DNA of 64,000 nt from Ruegeria sp. TM1040 (GCF_000014065.1 NC_008044.1:2193501-2257500); one strand, 5' to 3'. Positions 44,834 through 54,308 are shown, counted from the first letter of the stretch. Notes: generated from the letters alone by a model not told the origin. Program-made: numbers and translations.

Positions 44834-45970
44834 GTGAAACCCATGACTTTACGGTGGGCGCGCCCCGTGGCCTTGTTGGCTGCGGTTGCCCTCGCAGCAT
44901 CATGCGGGCTGCCCAAGGTGGGCCCGAACAAACGTGAGATCTTTGCAGGGTCGGTACAAAAACAGGGCGATGCCTTTGTGGTCTCGGTCAACGACCGCGT
45001 TGCCCGGGCAACAGCCGTGGTACCCGCACTTGGGTTTTCCGACGCCTTCACCAAAGCATCGGTTCTTACCTCCGACATCATTCGCCCCGGCGATATCCTT
45101 GGCCTGACGATCTGGGAAAACGTCGACGACGGGCTGCTTGCCAGCGCCGGCGCCAATGCCACCCTTCTCGAAGAAGTGCAGGTTGATGGTGCGGGCTTCA
45201 TCTTTGTGCCCTACGCAGGCCGCGTGCGCGCCTCGGGCAATACGCCAGAGCAGTTGCGCGAAGCCATCACCAAGAAGCTCGAAGACCAGACGCCCGACCC
45301 GCAGGTTCAGGTGCGCCGCCTTGCCGGCGATGGCGCCACAGTCAGCCTCACCGGAGCGGTGGGCGCGCAGGGGGTCTATCCAATCGAACGTCCGACGCGC
45401 ACTCTGGCCACCATGCTGGCGCAAGCTGGCGGCGTGGCGATCGAACCCGAGATTGCGCAGGTCTCTGTGACCCGCCAAGGGCAGACTGGCACGATCTGGT
45501 TCGAGGACCTCTACGACCACCCCCAGATGGACATCGCGCTGCGCAATGGCGACAAGATCCTTGTGGAAGGCGATACGCGCTCCTTTACCGCGCTGGGAGC
45601 GACCGCGGCGCAGGCCCGTGTACCTTTCGAGAGCCAGAACCTCTCGGCGCTTGAAGCTCTTGCACAGGTCGGCGGCCTGATCGCCACGGCATCCGATCCC
45701 ACCGGTGTCTTTGTCTTCCGCAATGAACCTGAAGCGATCTCAAATCAGGTGCTTGGGCGTGACGATCTGATCGGCGCGCAGCGCATGATCTACGTGCTGA
45801 ACCTCACTCAGCCCAACGGTCTCTTCATTGCCCGCGACTTCGTGATCCGCGATGGCGACACCATCTATGTGACCGAAGCACCCTATGCCCAATGGACCAA
45901 GACGCTGTCTCTTCTGACCAGCCCGCTGTCCACGGCTGCAAGTGTCGAGACCCTGTTCGGCGGCAGTTAA
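44834..45970 (+). CDS. Wza/KpsD-like polysaccharide export lipoprotein
   Basis: This 378-residue outer-membrane polysaccharide export protein has a lipoprotein signal peptide ending in the lipobox LAASC (Cys24). The polysaccharide export domain (IRPGDILGLTIWENVDDG, DGAGFIFVPYAGRVRASGNT) and two SLBB beta-grasp domains (VSLTGAVGAQGVYPI; SQNLSALEALAQVGGL) follow. GTG 44834 is taken as start, with GAGGAG 8 bases upstream; ATG 44843 is possible. It lies between kpsS and kpsC and forms the channel for the capsule. Confidence 0.88.
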   Translation: MKPMTLRWARPVALLAAVALAASCGLPKVGPNKREIFAGSVQKQGDAFVVSVNDRVARATAVVPALGFSDAFTKASVLTSDIIRPGDILGLTIWENVDDGLLASAGANATLLEEVQVDGAGFIFVPYAGRVRASGNTPEQLREAITKKLEDQTPDPQVQVRRLAGDGATVSLTGAVGAQGVYPIERPTRTLATMLAQAGGVAIEPEIAQVSVTRQGQTGTIWFEDLYDHPQMDIALRNGDKILVEGDTRSFTALGATAAQARVPFESQNLSALEALAQVGGLIATASDPTGVFVFRNEPEAISNQVLGRDDLIGAQRMIYVLNLTQPNGLFIARDFVIRDGDTIYVTEAPYAQWTKTLSLLTSPLSTAASVETLFGGS

Positions 45971-45976
45971 GCAGCA

Positions 45977-48016
45977 ATGATGCAAGGGCCTTTGCCGCAT
46001 CTGGACGAGACCAGAACCGGGAGCAAACGCTCCCGGTTGTTTGTGTATAACGGAGGGTTTCTGACCCAGTCCCGTGTCCGGCGCATTCTTGATCTAGCGG
46101 GCTATGACATTCGTCTGGGCCTGCCCAAAGAGGGCGATCTGGTCGGGATCTGGGGCAACAGCCCCACCGCCCATCGCGGCCGCAAGATTGCCCAAGAGCA
46201 TAACGCGCCCTTGGTGCGCATTGAGGATGCGTTCCTGCGCTCGGTGCATCCGGGCCGCGATGGCGAGCCCCCGATGGGATTGCTGATTGACCGCGCTGGC
46301 GTGCATTTTGACCCGGCCCTTCCAAGCGACCTCATCACGCTCCTGAAAGAACACCCACTCGATGACAGCGCCTTGATGAAGCGCGCGCGCGACGCCATGG
46401 CAAGGCTTCAGGACGCGCATCTGAGCAAATACAACGCCTTCCATCCCGATGTTCCCCCACCAGAACCCGGCTACGTGCTGGTGGTGGATCAATTGCGCGA
46501 CGATGCGTCCGTCAAGGCCTCGATCCCCTTCCCCGGCGCGGACCGGGGACGCTTTCAGGAAATGCTGGCCTTTGCGCGCGAAGAAAACCCCGGCGCGCGC
46601 GTATTGATCAAGACCCATCCGGAAACCACCAAGGGCCACCGTGCCGGCTATTTCGACGCGCGTGACACCAATGATCAGGTGGAACTCTTTGATGCGCCAG
46701 TCTCGCCACATCTGCTGCTCGAGGGCGCTGTGGGCGTCTATACCGTGTCGTCGCAACTCGGGTTCGAGGCCATCCTTTCCGGGCACAGGCCGCGTATCTT
46801 TGGCCAGCCTTTCTATGCCGGATGGGGCCTGACGCAGGATGAGTTCCCCCCCGCGGGGCGTCATCGTCGCCTGACCCGCGCACAGCTTTTTGCGGCGGCC
46901 ATGATCCTCTTTCCCACCTGGTATGATCCCCATCACGACCGGCTTTGCGAGCTGGAGGACGTGATCGACTCTCTGGAGGCGCAGGTCCGGGCCTGGCGCG
47001 AAGACCGCGCTGGCTGGGCTGCCTCAGAGATGCGTCTGTGGAAGCGCGCGCCCTTGCAGCAGTTCTTCGGGCGCCACAAGCGCATGAGTTTCACCGAAAA
47101 AACCGCAACTGCCAAAAAGAGCGGCAAGAACTGGATGGTCTGGGCCAGCAAGGCGACCAAGGATCACGCCGGGGCGCATCATCTGGAAGATGGATTCTTG
47201 CGCTCGCGGGGGCTCGGGGCTGAACTGGTGCCGCCCTTGTCATTGGTGCTGGATCGTCAGGGCATTTATTATGACCCGACCCGTCACAGTGATCTGGATG
47301 ACCTGATCCGCGAACGCGTCACGCTGAGCCCGCAGCAGGAACGCCGGATCGAGGCGCTGGTGATGCGGCTCATCAAACATGAGGTGACAAAATACAATCT
47401 CGATGGCGCACTGCCCGATTTGCCCAAAGGGCATCGGGTTCTGGTGCCCGGCCAGGTCGAGGATGATGCCTCCCTGCGGCTCGGAGCGGGTAAGATCAAC
47501 ACCAATATGAAGCTGTTGCAGGCCGTGCGGGCTGCGCGCCCGAATGCGGTCGTGATTTACAAACCGCACCCGGATGTGGAGGCAGGCCTGCGCAAGGGCC
47601 GCATCAGCCACGCCGAGGCCTGGGCGGATGTGGTGGCAGAGCATGCCAACCCGGCGGCGCTGATCGACAGTGTCGATGAGGTCTGGACCATGACGTCGCT
47701 CCTGGGGTTTGAGGCTTTGTTGCGGCGGGTGCCGGTCACCTGTGTGGGGCTGCCGTTTTATGCTGGATGGGGGCTGACGCGGGATCGGCTTCAGGCGCCC
47801 CATTGGCGCGATGCGCGCCCTGGTATCCTTGGGCTCGCCCATGCGGCGCTCATCGACTATCCGCGCTATTTTGATCCGGTCTCAAAGCTGCCCTGCGCGC
47901 CCGAGGTTGCTGTCGATCGGCTGATTGCCGGAGAGCTGCCTGCGCGCAGCCCCCTGAACAGCAGCCTCTCGAAATTGCAGGGGCTCTTTGCCTCATTTGC
48001 TCCGCTCTGGCGCTGA
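45977..48016 (+). CDS. kpsC: KpsC-like capsule polysaccharide Kdo transferase (duplicated)
   Basis: The 679-residue protein is a tandem duplication of the same glycosyltransferase module. Module 1 (about 20-320) has IEDAFLRSVHPG, IKTHPETTKGHRAG and GFEAILSGHRPRIFGQPFYAGWGL; module 2 (about 350-650) has LEDGFLRSRGLGAEL, YKPHPDVEAGLRKG and VTCVGLPFYAGWGL. This is the KpsC architecture, with a beta-2,4 and a beta-2,7 Kdo transferase. It begins 6 bases after the export gene. The 3' end abuts a palindromic repeat (copy C). Confidence 0.92.
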   Translation: MMQGPLPHLDETRTGSKRSRLFVYNGGFLTQSRVRRILDLAGYDIRLGLPKEGDLVGIWGNSPTAHRGRKIAQEHNAPLVRIEDAFLRSVHPGRDGEPPMGLLIDRAGVHFDPALPSDLITLLKEHPLDDSALMKRARDAMARLQDAHLSKYNAFHPDVPPPEPGYVLVVDQLRDDASVKASIPFPGADRGRFQEMLAFAREENPGARVLIKTHPETTKGHRAGYFDARDTNDQVELFDAPVSPHLLLEGAVGVYTVSSQLGFEAILSGHRPRIFGQPFYAGWGLTQDEFPPAGRHRRLTRAQLFAAAMILFPTWYDPHHDRLCELEDVIDSLEAQVRAWREDRAGWAASEMRLWKRAPLQQFFGRHKRMSFTEKTATAKKSGKNWMVWASKATKDHAGAHHLEDGFLRSRGLGAELVPPLSLVLDRQGIYYDPTRHSDLDDLIRERVTLSPQQERRIEALVMRLIKHEVTKYNLDGALPDLPKGHRVLVPGQVEDDASLRLGAGKINTNMKLLQAVRAARPNAVVIYKPHPDVEAGLRKGRISHAEAWADVVAEHANPAALIDSVDEVWTMTSLLGFEALLRRVPVTCVGLPFYAGWGLTRDRLQAPHWRDARPGILGLAHAALIDYPRYFDPVSKLPCAPEVAVDRLIAGELPARSPLNSSLSKLQGLFASFAPLWR

Positions 48017-48023
48017 GGGGGAA

Positions 48024-48066
48024 GCGAGGCGCTGCCTCGCGCTCCGGGATATTTGAGTTAGAAGAA
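48024..48066. repeat. half-module of palindromic repeat, copy C
   Basis: GCGAGGC-GCT-GCCTCGC is followed by GCTCCGGGATATTTGAGTTAGAAGAA. This is the right half of copies A and B in the opposite orientation. It lies between convergent kpsC and ribD and probably serves as terminator. Confidence 0.7.
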
Positions 48067-48082
48067 AGCCTGCGCTATCCGC

Positions 48083-49186
48083 TCAGTTCTGAGGGCGACG
48101 CCAGCGGTGCAGGATGTCGGCGCCAATCGGGCGTGTCTCATGAAGGTCGAACCTTGGGGCCTCTGAAAGGTGGCCAATGCCAAGCGCCCCGATGGAGGGC
48201 AGCCCTTCGGCACCGATCGTCAGACCAGCACTGAAGCCCACCAACTCATCCACGAGGTCATGCGCCAGCAGGCTGGCCGCCAGCGCGCCTCCTCCTTCGC
48301 AGAACACGCGTGTGAGTCCTACGCTGCCCAGTTGCTGCAGCACATCATGCGGGTCAAGCTGGGTGCCAAGAGCGTTGCACGGCAACAGATGCGCTCCCAG
48401 CCCGTCCCAGGCCCGCAGACGTTCGGTATCCGCGCCTGTGCCATGGCAAAGATAGAGCGGGACCTCCGCTGCGCTGCGCGCAAGCTTGCTGATGAGCGGC
48501 AGGTCAAGATGGCGCGAGACCACCACCCGCGCCGGCTGCTGGTCAATCCCCAGATCGCGCACGGTGAGCGAAGGGTCATCCGCGCGTGCCGTCCCTGCCC
48601 CGACCATGACAGCATCGTGACGCGCACGCATCGCATGCACCACACGGCGCGCCTCCGGCCCGGTGATCCACTGGCTTTGACCGGAGCCGGTGGCAATACG
48701 ACCATCAAAACTCGCGGCGAGTTTCAGCGTCACAAAAGGGCGGCCCTGTTCCGTTTTTAGAAAGAACCCTTCGTGATCAAAGCCAGCTTCCTCGGCGCGC
48801 ACTCCGGTGGTAACGGAAATCCCCGCCGCGCGCAGCATCTCAAAGCCCTGACCGCTGACACGCGGGTCGCTGTCTTCGATGGCGGCGACGACACGGGCAA
48901 CACCGGCCTCGATCAGCGCTTGCGCGCAGGGGGGGGTTTTGCCGTGATGGGCACAGGGTTCGAGGCTCACATAGGCAGTGGCGCCGCGCGCTGCGGCTCC
49001 CGCCTGCGCCAGCGCCATGGGTTCGGCGTGGGGACGGCCTCCGGGCTGGGTCCAGCCCCGGCCCACCACGCGACCCTTTTGGACAATTACACAGCCGACC
49101 GCCGGGTTTGGCCAAGTCCGACCCTGCCCTCGCCGCCCGAGCGACAGGGCGAGCCCCATAAAACGGTGGTCGTCGCTTTTGCTCAA
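48083..49186 (-). CDS. ribD: bifunctional riboflavin deaminase/reductase
   Basis: This 367-residue protein has the N-terminal cytidine-deaminase-like domain with zinc ligands in HAEPMAL (His/Glu) and PCAHHGKTPPC, which acts on the pyrimidine, and a C-terminal RibD reductase domain (KLAASFDGRIATGSGQSQWI, DAVMVGAGTARADDPSLTVR, CEGGGALAASLL). It follows nrdR by 48 bases on the same strand. The capsule cassette separates it from the other rib genes. Confidence 0.95.
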   Translation of the reverse strand: MSKSDDHRFMGLALSLGRRGQGRTWPNPAVGCVIVQKGRVVGRGWTQPGGRPHAEPMALAQAGAAARGATAYVSLEPCAHHGKTPPCAQALIEAGVARVVAAIEDSDPRVSGQGFEMLRAAGISVTTGVRAEEAGFDHEGFFLKTEQGRPFVTLKLAASFDGRIATGSGQSQWITGPEARRVVHAMRARHDAVMVGAGTARADDPSLTVRDLGIDQQPARVVVSRHLDLPLISKLARSAAEVPLYLCHGTGADTERLRAWDGLGAHLLPCNALGTQLDPHDVLQQLGSVGLTRVFCEGGGALAASLLAHDLVDELVGFSAGLTIGAEGLPSIGALGIGHLSEAPRFDLHETRPIGADILHRWRRPQN

Positions 49187-49234
49187 TGGATCAGACCTTT
49201 TGCCAGACTCTGCGCAGGCAGCGAGGCCGGGATC

Positions 49235-49702
49235 TCAGCTCTCGGGCGGCGCAGGGGGGCGCAGCTCGTGCACAAAATCCTCAAAGTCGTCGGCCGCCTG
49301 AAAATTCTTGTAGACGCTTGCGAAGCGAACATAGGCGACGGTGTCGATGCGGGCCAGAGCCTCCATCACGATTTCGCCGATCTTTTTGGAAGGAATATCC
49401 GTCTCGCCCATGCTCTCCAGACGGCGCACGATGCCCGAGATCATTTGATCGATCCGTTCCGGGTCCACCGGGCGTTTCTGCATCGAGATGCGAATGGAGC
49501 GTTCTAGCTTGTCGCGGTCGAAATCCTCGCGCTTGCCGTTGGTCTTGATCACCACGAGGTCGCGCAGCTGCACCCGTTCATACGTGGTAAAACGGCCACC
49601 GCAGGCAGGGCAAAACCGGCGTCGGCGGATCGAAACGTGATCCTCTGCCGGACGCGAGTCCTTTACTTGCGTATCGACATTTCCGCAAAATGGGCAACGC
49701 AT
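49235..49702 (-). CDS. nrdR: ribonucleotide reductase repressor NrdR
   Basis: This 155-residue protein has an N-terminal zinc ribbon (CPFCG at 3-7, CPACG at 31-35, [20 protein letters not shown]) and the ATP-cone domain ([35 protein letters not shown]). NrdR senses ATP/dATP and represses nrd genes. The longer frame to 49900 adds non-homologous residues; ATG 49702 has AGAGG directly upstream. A consensus DnaA box is 53 bases upstream. Confidence 0.95.
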   Translation of the reverse strand: MRCPFCGNVDTQVKDSRPAEDHVSIRRRRFCPACGGRFTTYERVQLRDLVVIKTNGKREDFDRDKLERSIRISMQKRPVDPERIDQMISGIVRRLESMGETDIPSKKIGEIVMEALARIDTVAYVRFASVYKNFQAADDFEDFVHELRPPAPPES

Positions 49703-49754
49703 CCTCTGGCCCCTCCCCTCGCGATAAATTGTTCTTGTGCGCAGGTTTGCGCAT

Positions 49755-49763
49755 TTATCCACA
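49755..49763. promoter_or_regulatory. consensus DnaA box upstream of nrdR
   Basis: TTATCCACA is an exact DnaA box. It lies 53 bases upstream of the nrdR start codon. A 9-mer can occur by chance in 64 kb. Confidence 0.4.
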
Positions 49764-49847
49764 ACTATAGGGGACCAGCTAGGATTTGGGTAGAGGGGAA
49801 ATGCGACCCCAAGACCTTGGTGGCGCCGGTGGGGGTTCGCCCAGTTG

Positions 49848-50276
49848 TCAGGCCAGATGAGCAACGATTTGGCGCTGATGTGGAGCGTCACGGTGCTCAA
49901 AAAGATAAATCCCCTGCCATGTGCCCAAGACCATCTCGGCGCTCGAAACGGGGATCGAGAGACTCACCGGCATCATCGCCGCCTTGATATGCGCAGGCAT
50001 GTCGTCGGGGCCTTCATAGGTATGGCGCAGGTAGGACATCTGCGGATCGGTCGTCGGGGGCACCAAGCGCGCAAAATAGGCCTTGAGATCCCCCTGCACC
50101 TCCGGGTCTGCGTTCTCTTGGATGAGGAGCGAGCAAGAGGTATGGCGCACATAGAGAGTGAGCAGCGCCTGAACAGCACCGCTTGAGCGGACAAAGCTGC
50201 GGATCTCATCGGTGATCTCGTAGAGACCCTGGCCGTGGGTAGAGAGCGTAAAGGTGCGCTGTTGGATGTTGCTCAT
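49848..50276 (-). CDS. yjbQ: YjbQ family protein
   Basis: This 142-residue protein of the UPF0047/YjbQ family has the blocks [53 protein letters not shown]. Members can form thiamine phosphate in vitro, but the true role is not known. ATG 50276 is 5 bases after the lipoprotein stop codon, so the two genes are probably co-transcribed. Confidence 0.85.
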   Translation of the reverse strand: MSNIQQRTFTLSTHGQGLYEITDEIRSFVRSSGAVQALLTLYVRHTSCSLLIQENADPEVQGDLKAYFARLVPPTTDPQMSYLRHTYEGPDDMPAHIKAAMMPVSLSIPVSSAEMVLGTWQGIYLFEHRDAPHQRQIVAHLA

Positions 50277-50280
50277 GCGA

Positions 50281-50739
50281 TCAGAAGAAGAACACCGGCT
50301 CAATGTCTCGACAGAGGCTTTCGCCGGTGGAAACGCTGAAATTGTCGCCGGGCTTGAAACCGAACGTCTTGATGAAGGGGCTCTTGTCCGTGACGCTTGG
50401 CACCGGAGACAAGGAGAATGTCACAGCATCAATGCGCCCGCTGACCGTGCTGGGTGCGCGTCCTTTGGCAACATATATGTCCTGTGACCAGCCCGCGCCG
50501 AGAGCCCTGCGGGCATATTCTGAGGCGGCGCACCAATATGCAGCGCCTTCGGCACCGATCTCTGGCACCACTTCGAAACGGCCATCCTCAAGCGCGTAGA
50601 TCCGCGCTAGCGCGCGGGACGAGAAGTAATCAGCCTGCGGCCCGGTGCTTTGAATATCCGCGCATCCCGCCAAAGCGGCTGTGGCTGCCAGCGCAGGCAG
50701 CATAAGTCGGCGGGTCATGGAGTGAGAGCTCTGGCGCAT
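50281..50739 (-). CDS. hypothetical lipoprotein
   Basis: This 152-residue protein has a lipoprotein signal peptide ending in LAGC (Cys26). The mature part has no recognised domain; two Cys residues (AYWCAASEYARR and SLCRDIEPV) could form a disulfide. ATG 50739 has GGGAGG 6 bases upstream. It precedes yjbQ closely. A 14-bp palindrome lies about 100 bases upstream. Confidence 0.7.
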   Translation of the reverse strand: MRQSSHSMTRRLMLPALAATAALAGCADIQSTGPQADYFSSRALARIYALEDGRFEVVPEIGAEGAAYWCAASEYARRALGAGWSQDIYVAKGRAPSTVSGRIDAVTFSLSPVPSVTDKSPFIKTFGFKPGDNFSVSTGESLCRDIEPVFFF

Positions 50740-50835
50740 GGAGGGCCTCCCTTTGGCCGTTTGGCCAAAATGTAGTTCAGCCCTCAGCCGGGAACAAGGG
50801 ATCCCCTAGAAATCAGAATTCATTCGTAAATTGCG

Positions 50836-50849
50836 ATCCGACGTCGGAT
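50836..50849. promoter_or_regulatory. 14-bp perfect palindrome
   Basis: ATCCGACGTCGGAT, extended to 20 bases by a GC pair on each side of one mismatch, lies between the lipoprotein start and the gene at 50870. It could be an operator. Its CCGAC/GTCGG arms are like those of the tetR operator at 62104, with other spacing. Confidence 0.4.
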
Positions 50850-50869
50850 TGCCTGCCTTGTTCGCATAA

Positions 50870-51178
50870 TTATGCCCGCCCGGCACGTCCACCGCTTGGG
50901 AATTTGATGATTTCGGCGGTATGGCCGTTCCCCAGCGTCTTTTCCAACATGTCCAGAGCTTGTGGATTTGGCGTCTCCCCACCATCGGCCCGGTAGCGCA
51001 CCCGTGCTTTTTGGCGCAGCATATCGCGCGTTTCCTGCGGGCTCATCCGGATGAGTTCTTGCTCATGTTCGCGCAGGGCCGAGACCAGAAAGGAATTCAC
51101 CTCTGTCATCGTATCCAAAGCATTGAGCTTTTCATCCAATTCGCTCAGCGCGTTTTTCATTTCGTTCGTTCCACTCAT
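50870..51178 (-). CDS. small helical protein of unknown function
   Basis: This 102-residue protein is predicted all-helical with a coiled-coil-like N-terminus (MKNALSELDEKLNALDTMTE, LVSALREHEQELIRMSPQET). I recognise no family. ATG 51178 has GGGGGG just upstream; the GTG at 51184 is less likely. CtrA-like sites lie 56-122 bases upstream, so expression may be cell-cycle or CtrA linked; inference. Confidence 0.6.
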   Translation of the reverse strand: MSGTNEMKNALSELDEKLNALDTMTEVNSFLVSALREHEQELIRMSPQETRDMLRQKARVRYRADGGETPNPQALDMLEKTLGNGHTAEIIKFPSGGRAGRA

Positions 51179-51233
51179 CGTCACCCCCCGGTGTATGGAT
51201 TGAATGTATCATAGGAACTCGAAGCGAAAATAA

Positions 51234-51300
51234 GTTATCGAAAACTTAAATCAATATTCCGACGGTCATAATAGTTAACAAAACCGGGGGAATTGGTTAA
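51234..51300 (-). promoter_or_regulatory. cluster of CtrA-like half-sites
   Basis: On the minus strand TTAA-GTTTTCG-ATAAC (51249-51234) matches the TTAA-N7-TTAAC consensus with one mismatch, and TTAACTAT (51278-51271) and TTAACCAAT (51300-51292) resemble the TTAACCAT half-site. All are upstream of the small helical protein gene. Confidence 0.35.
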
Positions 51301-51393
51301 CAAAATGCGCGCTCCGGCGCGGCGTGTCCGCATAGCCAGAAGTTCGCTTTGCGCCGCGCTCGTGAGTCTACCGTGAAAGGCCAGAGGTGTCGG

Positions 51394-51864
51394 TCAATTC
51401 CGGGCCTGCGCGGCCAGTTCTTGCGCGTCCCACAGGGGCAACGGATAGCCCGCATCGATTGTGCCAGGATCGCAATCCAGCTCTGCCAAGGTTTCCTCAC
51501 CCTTTTCGACCATGACCCCCGCGGTCAGAGCGGGCTCGCCCTCCGAGAAGCGATCAATACTGTAAAAGACCCGATAAGAGACATCTCCGTTGCGAAACTG
51601 GAAGTCCTCCCAGATGCTACGCCCCACGCCGGGCCATGGGGTCATCTCCACCTCCTGCACGGGACGAGCGAGCGCGAGATCCGGACGTTGTCCCGTCTTT
51701 CCATAGGCATAGGTTGCGAAGTTGCCCAATCGGCAGGTCTCAAGATAGGCGCTGCCGGATTTCAAGCTGCAAGATACCAGAGGGGTCGCGCCTTGCGGAC
51801 ATGATAACGCCGGGGCTGCAATAAACACCGCAAATATCGGGGCGATTTTGAATATGGATGTCAT
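51394..51864 (-). CDS. secreted protein of unknown function
   Basis: This 156-residue protein has a signal peptide (about 1-21, MTSIFKIAPIFAVFIAAPAL) and a mature part with three or four Cys residues (SCPQG, SCSL, TCRL, DCDPG), likely disulfide bonded in the periplasm. No family recognised. ATG 51864 has AAGG upstream. A 12-base direct repeat (51880-51903) lies just upstream of the start. Confidence 0.65.
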   Translation of the reverse strand: MTSIFKIAPIFAVFIAAPALSCPQGATPLVSCSLKSGSAYLETCRLGNFATYAYGKTGQRPDLALARPVQEVEMTPWPGVGRSIWEDFQFRNGDVSYRVFYSIDRFSEGEPALTAGVMVEKGEETLAELDCDPGTIDAGYPLPLWDAQELAAQARN

Positions 51865-52104
51865 GTCATTTTGACCTTTCGACAAAACCTTGGACAATAC
51901 CTTTCGCACGTTCAGATCACATGCTGCGCCCATATAACAGAGGGGGTGCAGGATCCCGCACGCTGTATGATTGGGCCAAACATGCCTCCCTTTGCAGGTG
52001 CCGTCAGAATGAATTCTTCGCAAAACACCTCGGCACCTTGCGAGACTCCCAGAGTGGACGCAAAAGGCAGCGGCTCAACCAGCCCATTTTTTTCAGAGGG
52101 TCGT

Positions 52105-52130
52105 ACAAAAAACGCCCCCTTCCGGGGGCG
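52105..52130 (-). terminator. terminator downstream of rpoD
   Basis: CGCCCCC (52113-52119) pairs with GGGGGCG (52124-52130). Read on the minus strand it ends in TTTTTTG. It is 19 bases from the rpoD stop. Confidence 0.9.
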
Positions 52131-52148
52131 TCTTTACGTTAACACTTT

Positions 52149-54143
52149 TTACTGATCGAGGAAGCTGCGCAGCTTGCGAGAGCGGCTCGGATGCTTGAGC
52201 TTCCTGAGCGCCTTGGCCTCGATCTGACGGATCCGTTCGCGGGTCACGCTGAACTGCTGGCCCACCTCTTCGAGCGTGTGATCGGTGTTCATGCCGATAC
52301 CAAACCGCATCCGCAGCACGCGCTCCTCGCGCGGGGTGAGCGAGGCCAGAACCCGCGTGGTGGTTTCCTTGAGGTTTTCCTGAATGGCGCTGTCCAGGGG
52401 CAGCACGGCATTCTTGTCCTCGATGAAATCGCCCAGCTGGCTGTCTTCCTCGTCCCCGATCGGAGTCTCGAGCGAAATGGGCTCCTTGGCGATCTTCATC
52501 ACCTTGCGGACCTTCTCGAGCGGCATCTGCAGCTTTTCTGCCAGCTCTTCCGGCGTCGGCTCGCGGCCGATTTCGTGGAGCATCTGACGGCCGGTGCGGA
52601 CCAGCTTGTTGATGGTCTCGATCATATGCACCGGGATACGGATGGTGCGCGCTTGATCGGCGATCGAGCGGGTGATCGCCTGACGGATCCACCAGGTTGC
52701 ATAGGTCGAGAACTTATAGCCGCGACGGTATTCGAACTTGTCGACCGCCTTCATCAGGCCGATGTTGCCTTCCTGAATGAGGTCGAGGAACTGCAGGCCC
52801 CGGTTGGTGTATTTCTTGGCGATTGAGATCACGAGGCGCAGGTTGGCCTCGACCATTTCCTTCTTGGCCTGACGGGCCTCTTTTTCACCTTTTTGCACCT
52901 GCTGCACGATGCGGCGGAATTCCGAGATGTCCAGACCGACGTACTGACCGACCTGTGCCATGTCGGCGCGCAGCTCTTCGACCTTCTCGGTCGAGCGCTC
53001 GATGAACATCTGCCAGCCCCGACCGGGCTTTTCGCTCATCTCGGAAAGCCAGTTGGGGTCGAGTTCGCGACCACGGTAAGCTTCGACGAATTCCTTGCGG
53101 TTGATACGGGCCTGGTCAGCGAGTTTGACCATGGCGCTATCGATCTGCATGACGCGGCGGTTGATACCATAAAGCTGGTCGATCAGCGCCTCGATGCGGT
53201 TGTTGTGCAGGTGAAGACCGTTCACCAGTTCCACGATTTCAGAGCGCAGCTGCTGGTACTTGGCTTCGTCATCAGCCGAAAAGGACCCATCCTCATTGAG
53301 CGTCGCAGAGATCCGCAGATCCTGCATTTCCGACAGCATCGCAAAGTCACTGGAAATCCGCTCGAGCGTTTCCAGAACCCGATCCTTGAGCGCCGCTTCC
53401 ATGGCCGCAAGGGACATGTTGGCCTGATCATCGTCGTCGTCGTCATCGTCGTCGTTGTTGAGGATCGGGTTGCCATCGGCATCAAGCTCGGGCCCGGAGT
53501 CTTTTTCTGGCTTTGCAGCGCCAGACACTGCAGAGGGATCGACAACCGGCTCGGCGACGTCACCGTCCTCGTCCATCTGATTGCCAAAGGTCGCCTCAAG
53601 ATCAATCACATCGCGCAGAAGAATATCCTCGGAGAGGAGTTCGTCATGCCAGATGGTGATCGCCTGAAATGTCAGCGGGCTTTCGCAGAGCCCGAGGATC
53701 ATGGTGTTGCGCCCGGCCTCGATGCGCTTTGCAATCGCGATCTCGCCCTCGCGCGACAACAGCTCGACGCTGCCCATTTCGCGCAGGTACATGCGGACCG
53801 GATCGTCGGTCCGGTCGAGCTTCTCAGTCGCAGCGCCAGCCACTGCGACTTCACGGTTGGATTCCGTGGTCACCAGTTCGGTGGTGCCTTTGTTCTCTTC
53901 TTCCTCGGCCTCTTCATCTTCGATGATGTTGATGCCCATTTCCGACAGCATAGACATCACGTCTTCGATCTGTTCGGAGGAGACCTGATCCGGCGGCAAA
54001 ACCTGATTGAGCTGATCGTAGGTGATGTAGCCCTTCTCGCGGGCTTCGGCGATCATCTTCTTGACTTGCGCCTGGCTCATATCGAGCGAAATTTCGGCGT
54101 CCTGATCGTCAGGCTTGCGGTCGTCAGTATCTTTGGCGGCCAT
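52149..54143 (-). CDS. rpoD: RNA polymerase primary sigma factor (sigma 70)
   Basis: This 664-residue primary sigma factor has region 1.1 (about 15-80, [19 protein letters not shown]), region 1.2, a non-conserved acidic insert with nine consecutive Asp residues near 210-218, region 2 ([57 protein letters not shown]), region 3 and region 4 ([33 protein letters not shown]). It directs most transcription. It follows dnaG, 165 bases downstream, a typical alphaproteobacterial pair. Confidence 0.97.
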   Translation of the reverse strand: MAAKDTDDRKPDDQDAEISLDMSQAQVKKMIAEAREKGYITYDQLNQVLPPDQVSSEQIEDVMSMLSEMGINIIEDEEAEEEENKGTTELVTTESNREVAVAGAATEKLDRTDDPVRMYLREMGSVELLSREGEIAIAKRIEAGRNTMILGLCESPLTFQAITIWHDELLSEDILLRDVIDLEATFGNQMDEDGDVAEPVVDPSAVSGAAKPEKDSGPELDADGNPILNNDDDDDDDDDQANMSLAAMEAALKDRVLETLERISSDFAMLSEMQDLRISATLNEDGSFSADDEAKYQQLRSEIVELVNGLHLHNNRIEALIDQLYGINRRVMQIDSAMVKLADQARINRKEFVEAYRGRELDPNWLSEMSEKPGRGWQMFIERSTEKVEELRADMAQVGQYVGLDISEFRRIVQQVQKGEKEARQAKKEMVEANLRLVISIAKKYTNRGLQFLDLIQEGNIGLMKAVDKFEYRRGYKFSTYATWWIRQAITRSIADQARTIRIPVHMIETINKLVRTGRQMLHEIGREPTPEELAEKLQMPLEKVRKVMKIAKEPISLETPIGDEEDSQLGDFIEDKNAVLPLDSAIQENLKETTTRVLASLTPREERVLRMRFGIGMNTDHTLEEVGQQFSVTRERIRQIEAKALRKLKHPSRSRKLRSFLDQ

Positions 54144-54308
54144 TCATTGCTCCTCTAAGGGGCTGCGGGCGATTCGAGTGGAGCGAATCTTTAGAGTGCT
54201 CTCGTGATTCGTCACCCCGTTTACCCAATTTTTCTATAGGCTTCTTTAGCAAAACGTCACATCGCGGCGTCGCGGACACAGTTGAGCCCGCGAATCGTGC
54301 TCATTGCG

